From: Streptomyces carminius
Lineage (GTDB): Bacteria; Actinomycetota; Actinomycetes; Streptomycetales; Streptomycetaceae
DNA length: 64,000 bases
Reading direction: 5' to 3'
Assembly: GCF_002794255.1 (NCBI RefSeq)
Contig: NZ_PGGW01000067.1
Coordinates: 248,001 to 312,000 of the forward strand
Shown here: positions 56,285 through 63,285 of the stretch, in pieces
Layout of the letters: every line of letters begins with the position of its first letter
How positions within the stretch are numbered: position 1 is the first letter of the stretch
Made by a program: the position numbers and the translations under genes
Notes under the pieces: generated by a model
Told to the model about the DNA's origin: nothing
Databases searched by the model: none
Seen by the model: only the letters and a program-made list of their open reading frames with translations

Positions 56285-57733
56285 GTGAGCAGTCGGCCCC
56301 GCCGTCCCGCCAGGCCCCACCACCGCCCGAACCGCGGCTCGGACTCCCGTCCGGACCGCGGCCCGAACCGCCGCCCCAAGCGGGACCCCGTCCGCCTCCT
56401 CGCCTTCGAGGCGCTGCGGGCCGTCGACGAGCGCGGCGCGTACGCCAACCTCGTCCTGCCCCCGCTGCTGCGCCAGGCCCGTGAAAGGGACGGTCTGGAC
56501 GGCCGGGACACGGCGCTCGCCACCGAACTGGTCTACGGCACACTGCGCCGGCAGGGCACCTACGACGCGGTCGTCGCGGCCTGCGTGGACCGGCCGCTGC
56601 GCGAGGTGGACCCGCCCGTGCTGGACGTCCTCTCGCTCGGTGCCCACCAGCTGCTGGGCACCCGCATCCCCTCCCACGCGGCGGTGAGCGCCACCGTGGA
56701 GTTGGCCCGGGCGGTGCTGGGGGAGGGGCGGGCGAAGTTCGTCAACGCCGTGCTGCGCCGGATCGCCGCCGACGACCTGGGCGGCTGGCTGCGGAAGGTG
56801 GCCCCGCCCTACGACGAGGACCCGGAGGAGCATCTGGCGATCGTCCACGCCCACCCCCGCTGGATCGTCTCCGCCCTGTGGGACGCGCTCGGCGGCGGAC
56901 GCGAGGACATCGAGGCACTCCTGGCCGCCGACAACGCCCGCCCCGAGGTCGTCCTGGCGGCCCGCCCCGGCCGGGCCGCCCCCGCGGAACTGTTGACCGG
57001 CGACGCGGCACCGGGCCGCTGGTCGCCGTACGCCGTCCGGCTCGCCGAGGGCGGCGACCCGGGCGGGATCGACGCCGTGCGCGAGGGGCGGGCCGGGGTG
57101 CAGGACGAGGGCAGCCAGCTCGTCGCCCTCGCGCTGGCGAACGCCCCGCTGGCCGGAGCCGACCGCCGCTGGCTGGACGGCTGCGCCGGACCGGGCGGCA
57201 AGGCCGCCCTGCTGGGCGCGCTGGCCGCCGAACGCGGCGCGGCCCTGCTCGCCGCCGAACGGCAGCCGCACCGCGCCCGGCTGGTCGCCCGTGCCCTGGC
57301 CGGCAACCCCGGCCCGTACCAGGTGGTCACCGCCGACAGCACCCGATCGGCCTGGCGGCCCGGCAGCTTCGACCGCGTCCTGGTCGACGTGCCCTGCACC
57401 GGCCTCGGCGCGCTGCGCCGCCGCCCCGAGGCCCGCTGGCGCCGCCGCCCGGACGACCTGGACTCCCTCGTACCGCTCCAGCGGGCACTGCTCACCGAGG
57501 CGCTGCGGGCCGCCCGCCCCGGCGGCGTCGTCGGCTACGCCACCTGCTCGCCGCACCCGGCCGAGACCCGGGCCGTCGTGCGGGACGTACTGGCCCGGGA
57601 GGGCGCCGAGCCGGTCGACGCCCGCCCGCTGCTGCCGGACATGCCCGGCCTGGGTGAGGGCCCCGACGTCCAGCTGTGGCCGCACCTGCACGGCACCGAC
57701 GCGATGTACCTCGCCCTGCTGCGCCGCGTCTGA
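56285..57733 (+). CDS. rsmB: 16S rRNA (cytosine-967-C5)-methyltransferase RsmB-like
   Basis: This is an rRNA m5C methyltransferase. An upstream in-frame ATG (56222) would add 21 residues, but a TAGGCT -10 at 56213-56218 would start transcription near 56225, after that ATG, so I choose GTG 56285. After a basic tail the NusB-like domain (KRDPVRLLAFEALRAVDERGAYANLVLPPLL, in parts) spans about 38-170. The methyltransferase domain has the SAM site LDGCAGPGGKAALL and the two catalytic cysteines in VDVPCTGLG and YATCSPHPAET. The length is 482 aa from this start. Confidence 0.9.
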   Translation: MSSRPRRPARPHHRPNRGSDSRPDRGPNRRPKRDPVRLLAFEALRAVDERGAYANLVLPPLLRQARERDGLDGRDTALATELVYGTLRRQGTYDAVVAACVDRPLREVDPPVLDVLSLGAHQLLGTRIPSHAAVSATVELARAVLGEGRAKFVNAVLRRIAADDLGGWLRKVAPPYDEDPEEHLAIVHAHPRWIVSALWDALGGGREDIEALLAADNARPEVVLAARPGRAAPAELLTGDAAPGRWSPYAVRLAEGGDPGGIDAVREGRAGVQDEGSQLVALALANAPLAGADRRWLDGCAGPGGKAALLGALAAERGAALLAAERQPHRARLVARALAGNPGPYQVVTADSTRSAWRPGSFDRVLVDVPCTGLGALRRRPEARWRRRPDDLDSLVPLQRALLTEALRAARPGGVVGYATCSPHPAETRAVVRDVLAREGAEPVDARPLLPDMPGLGEGPDVQLWPHLHGTDAMYLALLRRV

Positions 57734-57819
57734 ACCGGGGTGGGCAGGGGTGGGGCGCGGGCCGCGGCCGCCCGGCAGGTGGCCGGCGCGATCCCCGCCC
57801 GGTGGCGGCCCCGCGCCGG

Positions 57820-58593
57820 TTACCCCCGCCGTCCCGTCTCCGGGGCTGCGGCACACCGGACCAGTTCGGCGGTGGTGGGAGCCTCCAGGGTGTCCACGAT
57901 CCGTCCCTCGGCCAGCACCAGCGCCCGGTCCGCCCAGGCGGCGGAGACCGGATCGTGGGTGGCCAGCACCAGTGTCTGGCCGAGGCCGCCGACCAGATCG
58001 GCCAGCAGCTCGAGCAGCTCGTGGGCGGTGCCCGGATCCAGTGAGCCGGCCGGTTCGTCGGCGAGCAGTACCGCCGGCCGGGCCACCAGTGCCCTGGCGA
58101 CGGCGACCCGCTGCCGCTGCCCGGCGGGCAGTTCGTCCGTGCGGCGGGTCAGCAGCCCGGCGGTCCCGGTCCGCTCGAGCACCGCCCGCAGCCACACCCG
58201 GTCCGGTGCCTGGCCGGACAGCCGCAGCGGCAGCGTGATGTTGTCCGCGGCACTCAGCTCCGGGAACAGGCCGTAGGACGGGGAGACCAAGCCGATCCGG
58301 CGGCGGCGCAGCTCGGTGCGGCGGGTCTCGTTCAGCGAGCCGATCTCGGTGCCCTCGACGAGGACCCTCCCGCCGGTCGGGGAGTCCAGCCCGGCGGCGC
58401 AGTGCAGCAGGGTGGTCTTGCCCGCCCCGGACGGGCCCAGCAGGGCGGTGAACGTCCCCGGCGCCACACTGAGGGACACCTCCCGCAGCACCCGGACGCC
58501 ACCGGGATGCACCTTGTCGACCCGCTCCAGCGCCAGGGCGGGCATCCGCCGGGCGGTCCGCGTGCCCTTCGCCCCGCCAAGGACCCGGCTCAT
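57820..58593 (-). CDS. ABC transporter ATP-binding protein (LolD/MacB-like)
   Basis: I start at ATG 58593 (MSRVLGGAKGTRTARRM), which overlaps the stop of the preceding small membrane protein gene (ATGA). The 257-aa ATPase has Walker A LGPSGAGKTTLLH, Q-loop SPSYGLFPELSAADNITLPLRL, a variant signature DELPAGQRQRVAVARAL (LPAGQ where LSGGQ is usual), Walker B VLLADEPAGSLD and the His switch VLATHDP. It resembles the MacB/LolD group that works with FtsX-like permeases, yet no permease gene is adjacent. It is likely controlled by the neighbouring two-component system through the box at 58935-58954. Confidence 0.9.
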   Translation of the reverse strand: MSRVLGGAKGTRTARRMPALALERVDKVHPGGVRVLREVSLSVAPGTFTALLGPSGAGKTTLLHCAAGLDSPTGGRVLVEGTEIGSLNETRRTELRRRRIGLVSPSYGLFPELSAADNITLPLRLSGQAPDRVWLRAVLERTGTAGLLTRRTDELPAGQRQRVAVARALVARPAVLLADEPAGSLDPGTAHELLELLADLVGGLGQTLVLATHDPVSAAWADRALVLAEGRIVDTLEAPTTAELVRCAAAPETGRRG

Positions 58594-58832
58594 CGGCGGT
58601 GGCGCAGCCGGTGGTGGACGATCAGCGCGGCGGCGCACCCCAGGGCGGCCGCCCCGAACCCGGCACCGACGAGCGGGTCGAGACCGGCGGAGGAGGCCAC
58701 GGAGCCGCCGGCCGCGCTGACCAGCAGCAGAGACCACAGCACCGGGCGTACGGGCCCGCCACCGGGTCCCGCCGGACCGGCCCCGGGCCCCGCCGGACCG
58801 GCGGGCTCGGTGAAGCGGTACGGATCCGGCAC
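58590..58832 (-). CDS. Small two-span membrane protein upstream of the ABC ATPase
   Basis: GTG 58832, with AGGGAG upstream, opens an 80-aa frame (VPDPYRFTEPAGPAGPG) whose stop overlaps the ATPase start. Residues 1-27 are Pro/Gly-rich. Two hydrophobic segments follow (about 29-48, PVLWSLLLVSAAGGSVASSAG, and about 53-72, GAGFGAAALGCAAALIVHHR), ending in the basic RLRHRR. There is no recognised domain. It is too small to be a normal permease but may anchor or regulate the ATPase. It is transcribed from a promoter that shares a composite module with the one downstream of the response regulator. Confidence 0.7.
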   Translation of the reverse strand: MPDPYRFTEPAGPAGPGAGPAGPGGGPVRPVLWSLLLVSAAGGSVASSAGLDPLVGAGFGAAALGCAAALIVHHRLRHRR

Positions 58833-58884
58833 GTGCGCTCCCTGCTCGGTCGGTCCTCGCCCGATGGGCCGTCGGCGTCCACCG

Positions 58885-58954
58885 ACGCTACGGACCACCG
58901 CGAACGGCCGCGATCCAGCCAGCGGCCCGGTCCGGGTACAGCAGGCTGTACCCC
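58885..58954 (-). promoter_or_regulatory. Two-component-system box and promoter, copy 1 (drives the small membrane protein/ABC pair)
   Basis: Read on the minus strand: GGGGTACAGCCTGCTGTACC (58954-58935), an 18-nt gap, GGATCG (58916-58911), 20 nt, then TAGCGT (58890-58885) as -10. Within the box, GTACAGC-AG-GCTGTAC is a perfect inverted repeat. The same elements in the same order occur at 61002-61072 after the response-regulator gene. It is probably the binding site of that regulator. Confidence 0.65.
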
Positions 58955-58997
58955 GCCCGCTTCCTGCCCGGCCCCGCCGGGCAGGAAGCGGGCGGGG
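58951..58997. repeat. 22-bp perfect inverted repeat in the divergent promoter region
   Basis: Positions 58951-58972 are exactly complementary to 58976-58997 around CCC. It abuts the regulator box (58935-58954) and lies upstream of both divergent genes, not at a gene end. A TATCCT (59019-59024) to its right is a candidate -10 for the kinase gene. It may act as a transcriptional insulator or an extended operator. Confidence 0.75.
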
Positions 58998-59072
58998 ACG
59001 GCGGCCCGCGCGGTGCTCTATCCTCGCTGGCCATGGCGCCGGCCCCGCGGGGGCCGGCCGGAGGAGGTGCGG

Positions 59073-60347
59073 ATGCCGGACGTCGACTCCGTGCCGGCTG
59101 CTTCGGAACCGGCACGCTCCCGGGACGCGTTCTCCCGCGCCCGCGCCGCCCTCGACGCGCTCGAACACCTCAGCGGCGGGCTGGGTACCGCCGTCCTGGC
59201 CGTGGTGGCGCTGTTCTGGCTGGCCGTCACCCTGCTGCTGTGCCCGGTCGGCGTGGGACTGCTCATGGTGCCCCTGGCGCTGCGCGCCGTACGGGCCGTG
59301 GCCGAACGGGAGCGTGCCCGGCTCTCCCGGTGGGGGCCCCGGGTCGTCGGTCCGCCCCCGGGGCCGCTCCGGTTGCGTGCCGCCGCCGCGGACCCGGCCA
59401 CCCGGCGGGAGCTGGGCTGGCTGGTCACCCACGCGACAACCGGGCTCCTCCTCGGACTGCTGGGCCTGACGATGCCCCTGCGGGCGGTGCAGGACAGCAC
59501 CTTCCCGCTGTGGTGGGGGCTGCTGCCGGCGGAGGAGGCCGAGTCCTCGGCCCTGGGGCTGTGGACGGTGCACGATCATGGTGACGCCCTGGGGGTGGCC
59601 GCGCTGGGCCTGGGCTGGCTGGCGGTCTCGGTGCTGCTGATGCCGGGCATGGCGCGTCTGCAGGCATGGCCCGGACGGCGGCTGCTGGCCCCCGGCCCCG
59701 GCACCGACCTCGCGCTGCGCGTCGCCGAGCTCACCGCCACCCGCGCCGCCGCACTGGACGCGCACGCCGCCGAGCTGCGCCGTATCGAGCGCTCACTGCA
59801 CGACGGCACCCAGAACCGGCTCGTCGCGGTCAACGTCCTGCTGGGGGCCGCCCGCCGCGCGCTGGCCCGTGACCCGGCCGGCGCCGACGCCGTGCTGGAG
59901 CGCGCGCAGGAGGCGGCCGAGCAGGCGCTCGCCGAGCTCCGCGGGGTGGTCCGCGGCATCCTGCCGCCGGTGCTGGCCGACCGGAGCCTGGCCGACGCCC
60001 TCACCTCGCTGGCCGCGACCTGCCCGGTGCCCTGCCGGGTGGACACCGACCTCCCCGGCCGGTGCGCCGCCTCCGTCGAGGCGACGGCCTACTTCGTGGT
60101 GGCCGAGGCGCTCACCAACGCCGCCCGGCACAGCGGCGCCCGGCACGCCGCCGTCACCGCCCGCCGCGACGGGGACCGCCTCCACCTGCGGATCACCGAC
60201 GACGGCAAGGGCGGAGCCGACGAGGGCGGCGGATCCGGCCTCACCGGCATGCGCCGGCGGACCGAGGCGCACGACGGGACCCTCATCCTGACCAGCCCGC
60301 CCGGCGGGCCGACCACCCTGGAAGTGAGCCTGCCATGCGGATCGTGA
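59073..60347 (+). CDS. Two-component sensor histidine kinase (NarL/DesK-type, HisKA_3)
   Basis: The ATG at 59073 follows GGAGGAGG. The 424-aa protein has four probable membrane helices in two pairs (about 37-72 and 120-195), typical of the actinobacterial sensor domain with short external loops that suits envelope or lipid signals. HisKA_3 follows with the phosphoacceptor His243 in RRIERSLHDGTQNRLVAVNV, and the HATPase_c domain has N-box VVAEALTNAARHSGA, G1 ITDDGKGGAD and G2 GSGLTGMRRRTEAHDG. It overlaps the response regulator gene by 13 nt, so the two are co-translated partners. The signal is unknown. Confidence 0.92.
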   Translation: MPDVDSVPAASEPARSRDAFSRARAALDALEHLSGGLGTAVLAVVALFWLAVTLLLCPVGVGLLMVPLALRAVRAVAERERARLSRWGPRVVGPPPGPLRLRAAAADPATRRELGWLVTHATTGLLLGLLGLTMPLRAVQDSTFPLWWGLLPAEEAESSALGLWTVHDHGDALGVAALGLGWLAVSVLLMPGMARLQAWPGRRLLAPGPGTDLALRVAELTATRAAALDAHAAELRRIERSLHDGTQNRLVAVNVLLGAARRALARDPAGADAVLERAQEAAEQALAELRGVVRGILPPVLADRSLADALTSLAATCPVPCRVDTDLPGRCAASVEATAYFVVAEALTNAARHSGARHAAVTARRDGDRLHLRITDDGKGGADEGGGSGLTGMRRRTEAHDGTLILTSPPGGPTTLEVSLPCGS

Positions 60348-60994
60348 TAGCCGAGGACGACTCCCTGCTGCGGGAGGGCCTCGCGCTGCTGCTGCGCGCC
60401 GAGGCCCTCGACGTGGTGGCCACCGCCGGCAACCCCGGCGACTTCCTGGCCGCCGTCGACGCCCACCGGCCCGAGGTCGCCATCGTCGACGTCCGGATGC
60501 CGCCGACCCACACCGACGAGGGGATCGTCGCGGCGGTGGAGGCCCGGCGCCGCCACCCCGGGCTGGCCGTGCTGGTGCTGTCCGCGTACGTGGAGCGGGC
60601 CTTCGCCACCGAACTGCTCGCCCAGGGCGGCGCCCGCCTGGGCTACCTGCTCAAGGAGCGGGTCGGACGGGTGGAGGAGTTCCTGGACGCGCTGCACCGG
60701 GTGGCGGACGGCGGCACCGCCGTCGACCCCGAGGTCGTCGCGCAGCTCCTGGTGCGGGGCCGTTCCGACACCCGGCTGGACCGGCTCAGCCCCCGGGAGC
60801 GCGATGTGCTGGCCCTGATGGCCGAGGGGCTGGGGAACGCGGCCATCGCCGAGCGGCTCGTCGTCACCCAGGGAGCCGTGCACAAGCACATCCGCAGCAT
60901 CTTCGCCAAGCTGGACCTGACGCCCACCGACCGCACGGACCGGCGCGTCGCCGCCGTTCTGCACTATCTGGAGGAGGCCCAGGGCAGGGGCTGA
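60335..60994 (+). CDS. Two-component response regulator, NarL/LuxR family
   Basis: The 219-aa protein starts at ATG 60335 inside the kinase gene. The receiver domain (1-120) has the acidic pocket Glu7-Asp8-Asp9 and phosphoacceptor Asp52 (AIVDVRMPP), with the conserved Ser83 and Lys107 (YLLKERVG). The C-terminal LuxR-type HTH is LSPRERDVLALMAEGLGNAAIAERLVVTQGAVHKHIRSIFAKL (read in parts). Direct neighbours with matching promoter boxes at 58935-58954 and 61002-61021 are the likely targets. Confidence 0.94.
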   Translation: MRIVIAEDDSLLREGLALLLRAEALDVVATAGNPGDFLAAVDAHRPEVAIVDVRMPPTHTDEGIVAAVEARRRHPGLAVLVLSAYVERAFATELLAQGGARLGYLLKERVGRVEEFLDALHRVADGGTAVDPEVVAQLLVRGRSDTRLDRLSPRERDVLALMAEGLGNAAIAERLVVTQGAVHKHIRSIFAKLDLTPTDRTDRRVAAVLHYLEEAQGRG

Positions 60995-61001
60995 CCGCCG
61001 C

Positions 61002-61072
61002 GGGGTAGTGCCTGCTGTACCGCGCGGACTCCAGCGGCCGGGATCGACTCCCCGGCCCGCCGGGAGCATTCT
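61002..61072 (+). promoter_or_regulatory. Two-component-system box and promoter, copy 2 (downstream of the response regulator)
   Basis: GGGGTAGTGCCTGCTGTACC (61002-61021) matches copy 1 at 18 of 20 positions. After 19 nt comes GGATCG (61041-61046), then 20 nt and CATTCT (61067-61072) as -10; TCGACT (61044-61049) with a 17-bp spacer may be the -35. The parallel spacing in both copies argues against chance. Confidence 0.65.
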
Positions 61073-61082
61073 GGCCCGGCCA

Positions 61083-61295
61083 GTGCCGACCGCCGTCCCA
61101 CCCGGAGTCCCCGACGTGCCGCAGCTCCGCGCCCTGCCCGCGCCGTCCGCCGCCCGGTGGCGGGCGCTCCTCGCCGCCGTCCTCGCCGCGCTCGCCCTCC
61201 TCGCGGCCGCGGCCGCGACCGGCGGCGACACCGCCGCCCCGAGTCCGCGGCCGACGGTCCTGTCCGGCCACGGCACCGGCCCGGCCGCCGGCTGA
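61083..61295 (+). CDS. Small predicted membrane peptide, putative target of the two-component system
   Basis: GTG 61083 opens a 70-aa frame (VPTAVPPGVPDVPQLRALPA) with one hydrophobic segment, WRALLAAVLAALALLAAAAA (about residues 26-45), then a Thr/Pro/Gly-rich tail ending GTGPAAG. An alternative GTG at 61116 (59 aa) has CGGAG upstream. The first start lies 10 nt after the CATTCT -10 and would be nearly leaderless. No family is recognised. The main support for it being a gene is the promoter module in front of it; by composition alone it could be chance. Confidence 0.45.
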   Translation: MPTAVPPGVPDVPQLRALPAPSAARWRALLAAVLAALALLAAAAATGGDTAAPSPRPTVLSGHGTGPAAG

Positions 61296-61344
61296 GCCGG
61301 TACCGGGCAGCGGCCGGGCCGGTGCCGCCCGCCATACTGGGGCC

Positions 61345-62037
61345 ATGGTTCAGATCAACCCCAGCATCCTGTCCGCCGACTTCGCGCGTCTGGCCGAGGA
61401 GGCGCGGCGTGTCACAGGGCCCGAGGGCGCCGACTGGCTCCATGTGGACGTGATGGACAACCACTTCGTCCCCAACCTCACCCTCGGCGTCCCGGTCGTC
61501 GAGTCGCTGAGCCGGGCGACCGACACTCCGCTGGACTGCCATCTGATGATCGAGTCCCCCGACCGCTGGGCTCCGCAGTACGTCGAGGCGGGAGCCGGAT
61601 CCGTCACCTTCCACGTGGAGGCCGCCGCCGCCCCGGTCCGGCTGGCCCGTGAGATCCGCGCCAAGGGCGCCCGCGCCGGCATGGCCCTCAAACCCGCCAC
61701 CCCGATCGAGCCGTACGAGGACCTGCTGCCGGAACTGGACATGCTGCTGGTGATGACCGTCGAGCCGGGCTTCGGCGGGCAGGCGTTCCTCGACATCATG
61801 CTGCCCAAGATCCGCCGTACCCGGCAGCTGATCGACAAGCACGGACTGCGGCTGTGGCTCCAGGTGGACGGCGGCGTCTCGGCCGAGACCGTCGAGCGGT
61901 GCGCCGAGGCGGGCGCGGACGTCTTCGTGGCGGGCTCGGCGGTCTACGGCGCGGACGACCCGGCCGCGGCCGTACGGTCGCTGCGCGCGATGGCGAGCGA
62001 GGCGGCGGGGGCGTCCGGCGGCTCGTGCGCCCACTGA
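61345..62037 (+). CDS. rpe: Ribulose-phosphate 3-epimerase
   Basis: Rpe interconverts ribulose 5-phosphate and xylulose 5-phosphate. The ATG at 61345 is preceded by CATACT (61333-61338) by 6 nt with no clear Shine-Dalgarno, suggesting a leaderless message. The 230-aa barrel has INPSILSADFARL, the metal ligands and general acid-base residues in LHVDVMDNHFVPNLT, DCHLMI and VMTVEPGFGGQAF, and LQVDGGVSAETV with the phosphate site VFVAGSAVYGA. Confidence 0.96.
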   Translation: MVQINPSILSADFARLAEEARRVTGPEGADWLHVDVMDNHFVPNLTLGVPVVESLSRATDTPLDCHLMIESPDRWAPQYVEAGAGSVTFHVEAAAAPVRLAREIRAKGARAGMALKPATPIEPYEDLLPELDMLLVMTVEPGFGGQAFLDIMLPKIRRTRQLIDKHGLRLWLQVDGGVSAETVERCAEAGADVFVAGSAVYGADDPAAAVRSLRAMASEAAGASGGSCAH

Positions 62038-62164
62038 GAGCCGGGCGGCCGAGCGGCGCGCCGGGGCATGGGTGCACCGTGCACGGAGTGGATCGGCGCC
62101 GGTACGGATCTGCAAGGATGAACCCGCAGGCCGAGTGCGGCACAACAGGAACGAGGTGAGTGCG

Positions 62165-63190
62165 GTGTCGACCGGGCGGTCAGCCGCGAGAATGGGTCCC
62201 GCCGAGCTGATGCAGGCGGCGGCCATGGCGCGCCGCTTCTACCTGGAGGGCAAGTCCAAGATCCAGATCGCCGACGAGTTCGGGGTGAGCCGCTTCAAGG
62301 TGGCCCGGGTGCTGGAGACCGCGCTGGAGCGGGACCTGGTCCGCATCGAGATCCGCGTCCCCGCCGAGCTGGACGCCGACCGGTCCGACGCGCTGCGCGC
62401 CCGCTACGGACTGCGGCACGCCGTCGTCGTCGAGTCGCCCTCGGACGCCGCCGAGGACGCCGCCGACCCGGAGAACCTGGGCGAGGTCGCCGCCGACCTG
62501 CTCGGCGAGCTGGTCACCGAGGGCGACGTCCTTGGCCTGGCCTGGGGGCGTTCCACCATCCACACGGCCACGGCGCTGCACCGCCTTCCGCCGTGCACCG
62601 TCGTCCAGCTCACCGGCGTCTACGACGCGGGCACCGCGGAGCGCGGCTCGGTGGAGGCCGTCCGCCGCGCCGCCGCGGTCTCCGGCGGCGAGGCCCACCC
62701 CATCTACGCGCCGATGCTCCTGCCGGACGCGGCCACCGCCGCGGCGCTGCGCGGCCAGACCAGCATCGCGGCGGCGTTCGAGTACTTCGACAAGGTGACT
62801 GTGGCCGCGGTGTCCATCGGTTCCTGGGAGCCGGGCGTCTCCACCGTCCACGACATGATCAGCGAGGAGGAGCGCGCCCACTACGCCTCGCTGGGGGTCG
62901 CCGCCGAGATGTCCGCCCACCTCTTCGACGCCGAGGGCCGCCGCATCGGCCGCGACCTGGGGGAGCGCTGCATCACCGTCGAGGCCGACCGGCTGCGCCG
63001 CATCCCCGAGGTCATCGCCATCGCGGGCGGCCGCCGCAAGGCGGAGGCGATCTGCGCGGTGCTCCGCTCCGGGCTGGTGACCAGCCTGGTCACCGACACC
63101 GCCGCCGCCGACCGGCTGCTGCGGGAGACCGAACCGGGCCCCTGGCCCGCGCTGGAGCGGGTGGACCCGGACGAGGGCGCCGCAGCCTGA
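62165..63190 (+). CDS. SorC/DeoR-type sugar-binding transcriptional regulator
   Basis: Two in-frame GTG codons (62156, 62165) are possible; 62165 has GAGGTGA at suitable spacing and gives the N-terminus STGRSAARMGPAELMQAAAMAR. The 341-aa protein has an N-terminal HTH (GKSKIQIADEFGVSRFKVARVLETAL) and a SorC-type effector domain (about 60-330) with GDVLGLAWGRSTIHTA, VVQLTGVY, MLLPD and IAGGRRKAEAICAVLRSGLVTSLVTD (in parts), the signature near the sugar-phosphate site. Its position next to rpe suggests a pentose-phosphate effector, but this is inference. Confidence 0.9.
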   Translation: MSTGRSAARMGPAELMQAAAMARRFYLEGKSKIQIADEFGVSRFKVARVLETALERDLVRIEIRVPAELDADRSDALRARYGLRHAVVVESPSDAAEDAADPENLGEVAADLLGELVTEGDVLGLAWGRSTIHTATALHRLPPCTVVQLTGVYDAGTAERGSVEAVRRAAAVSGGEAHPIYAPMLLPDAATAAALRGQTSIAAAFEYFDKVTVAAVSIGSWEPGVSTVHDMISEEERAHYASLGVAAEMSAHLFDAEGRRIGRDLGERCITVEADRLRRIPEVIAIAGGRRKAEAICAVLRSGLVTSLVTDTAAADRLLRETEPGPWPALERVDPDEGAAA

Positions 63191-63285
63191 GGGAGCGCGT
63201 CCCCTCCCGGAGGCGTCCCCCCCCCGGGCCGCGCGGGGAACTTCTCCCACCAGGTCCTCCGTGGCGCCGTGTGACAATGAGGCAC

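Noticed and set aside
63217..63225. Run of nine C residues before guaB1
   Set aside because: It lies in non-coding spacer between the SorC-type gene and guaB1; phase variation of a coding frame is not possible here, and in a GC-rich genome the run is not remarkable.
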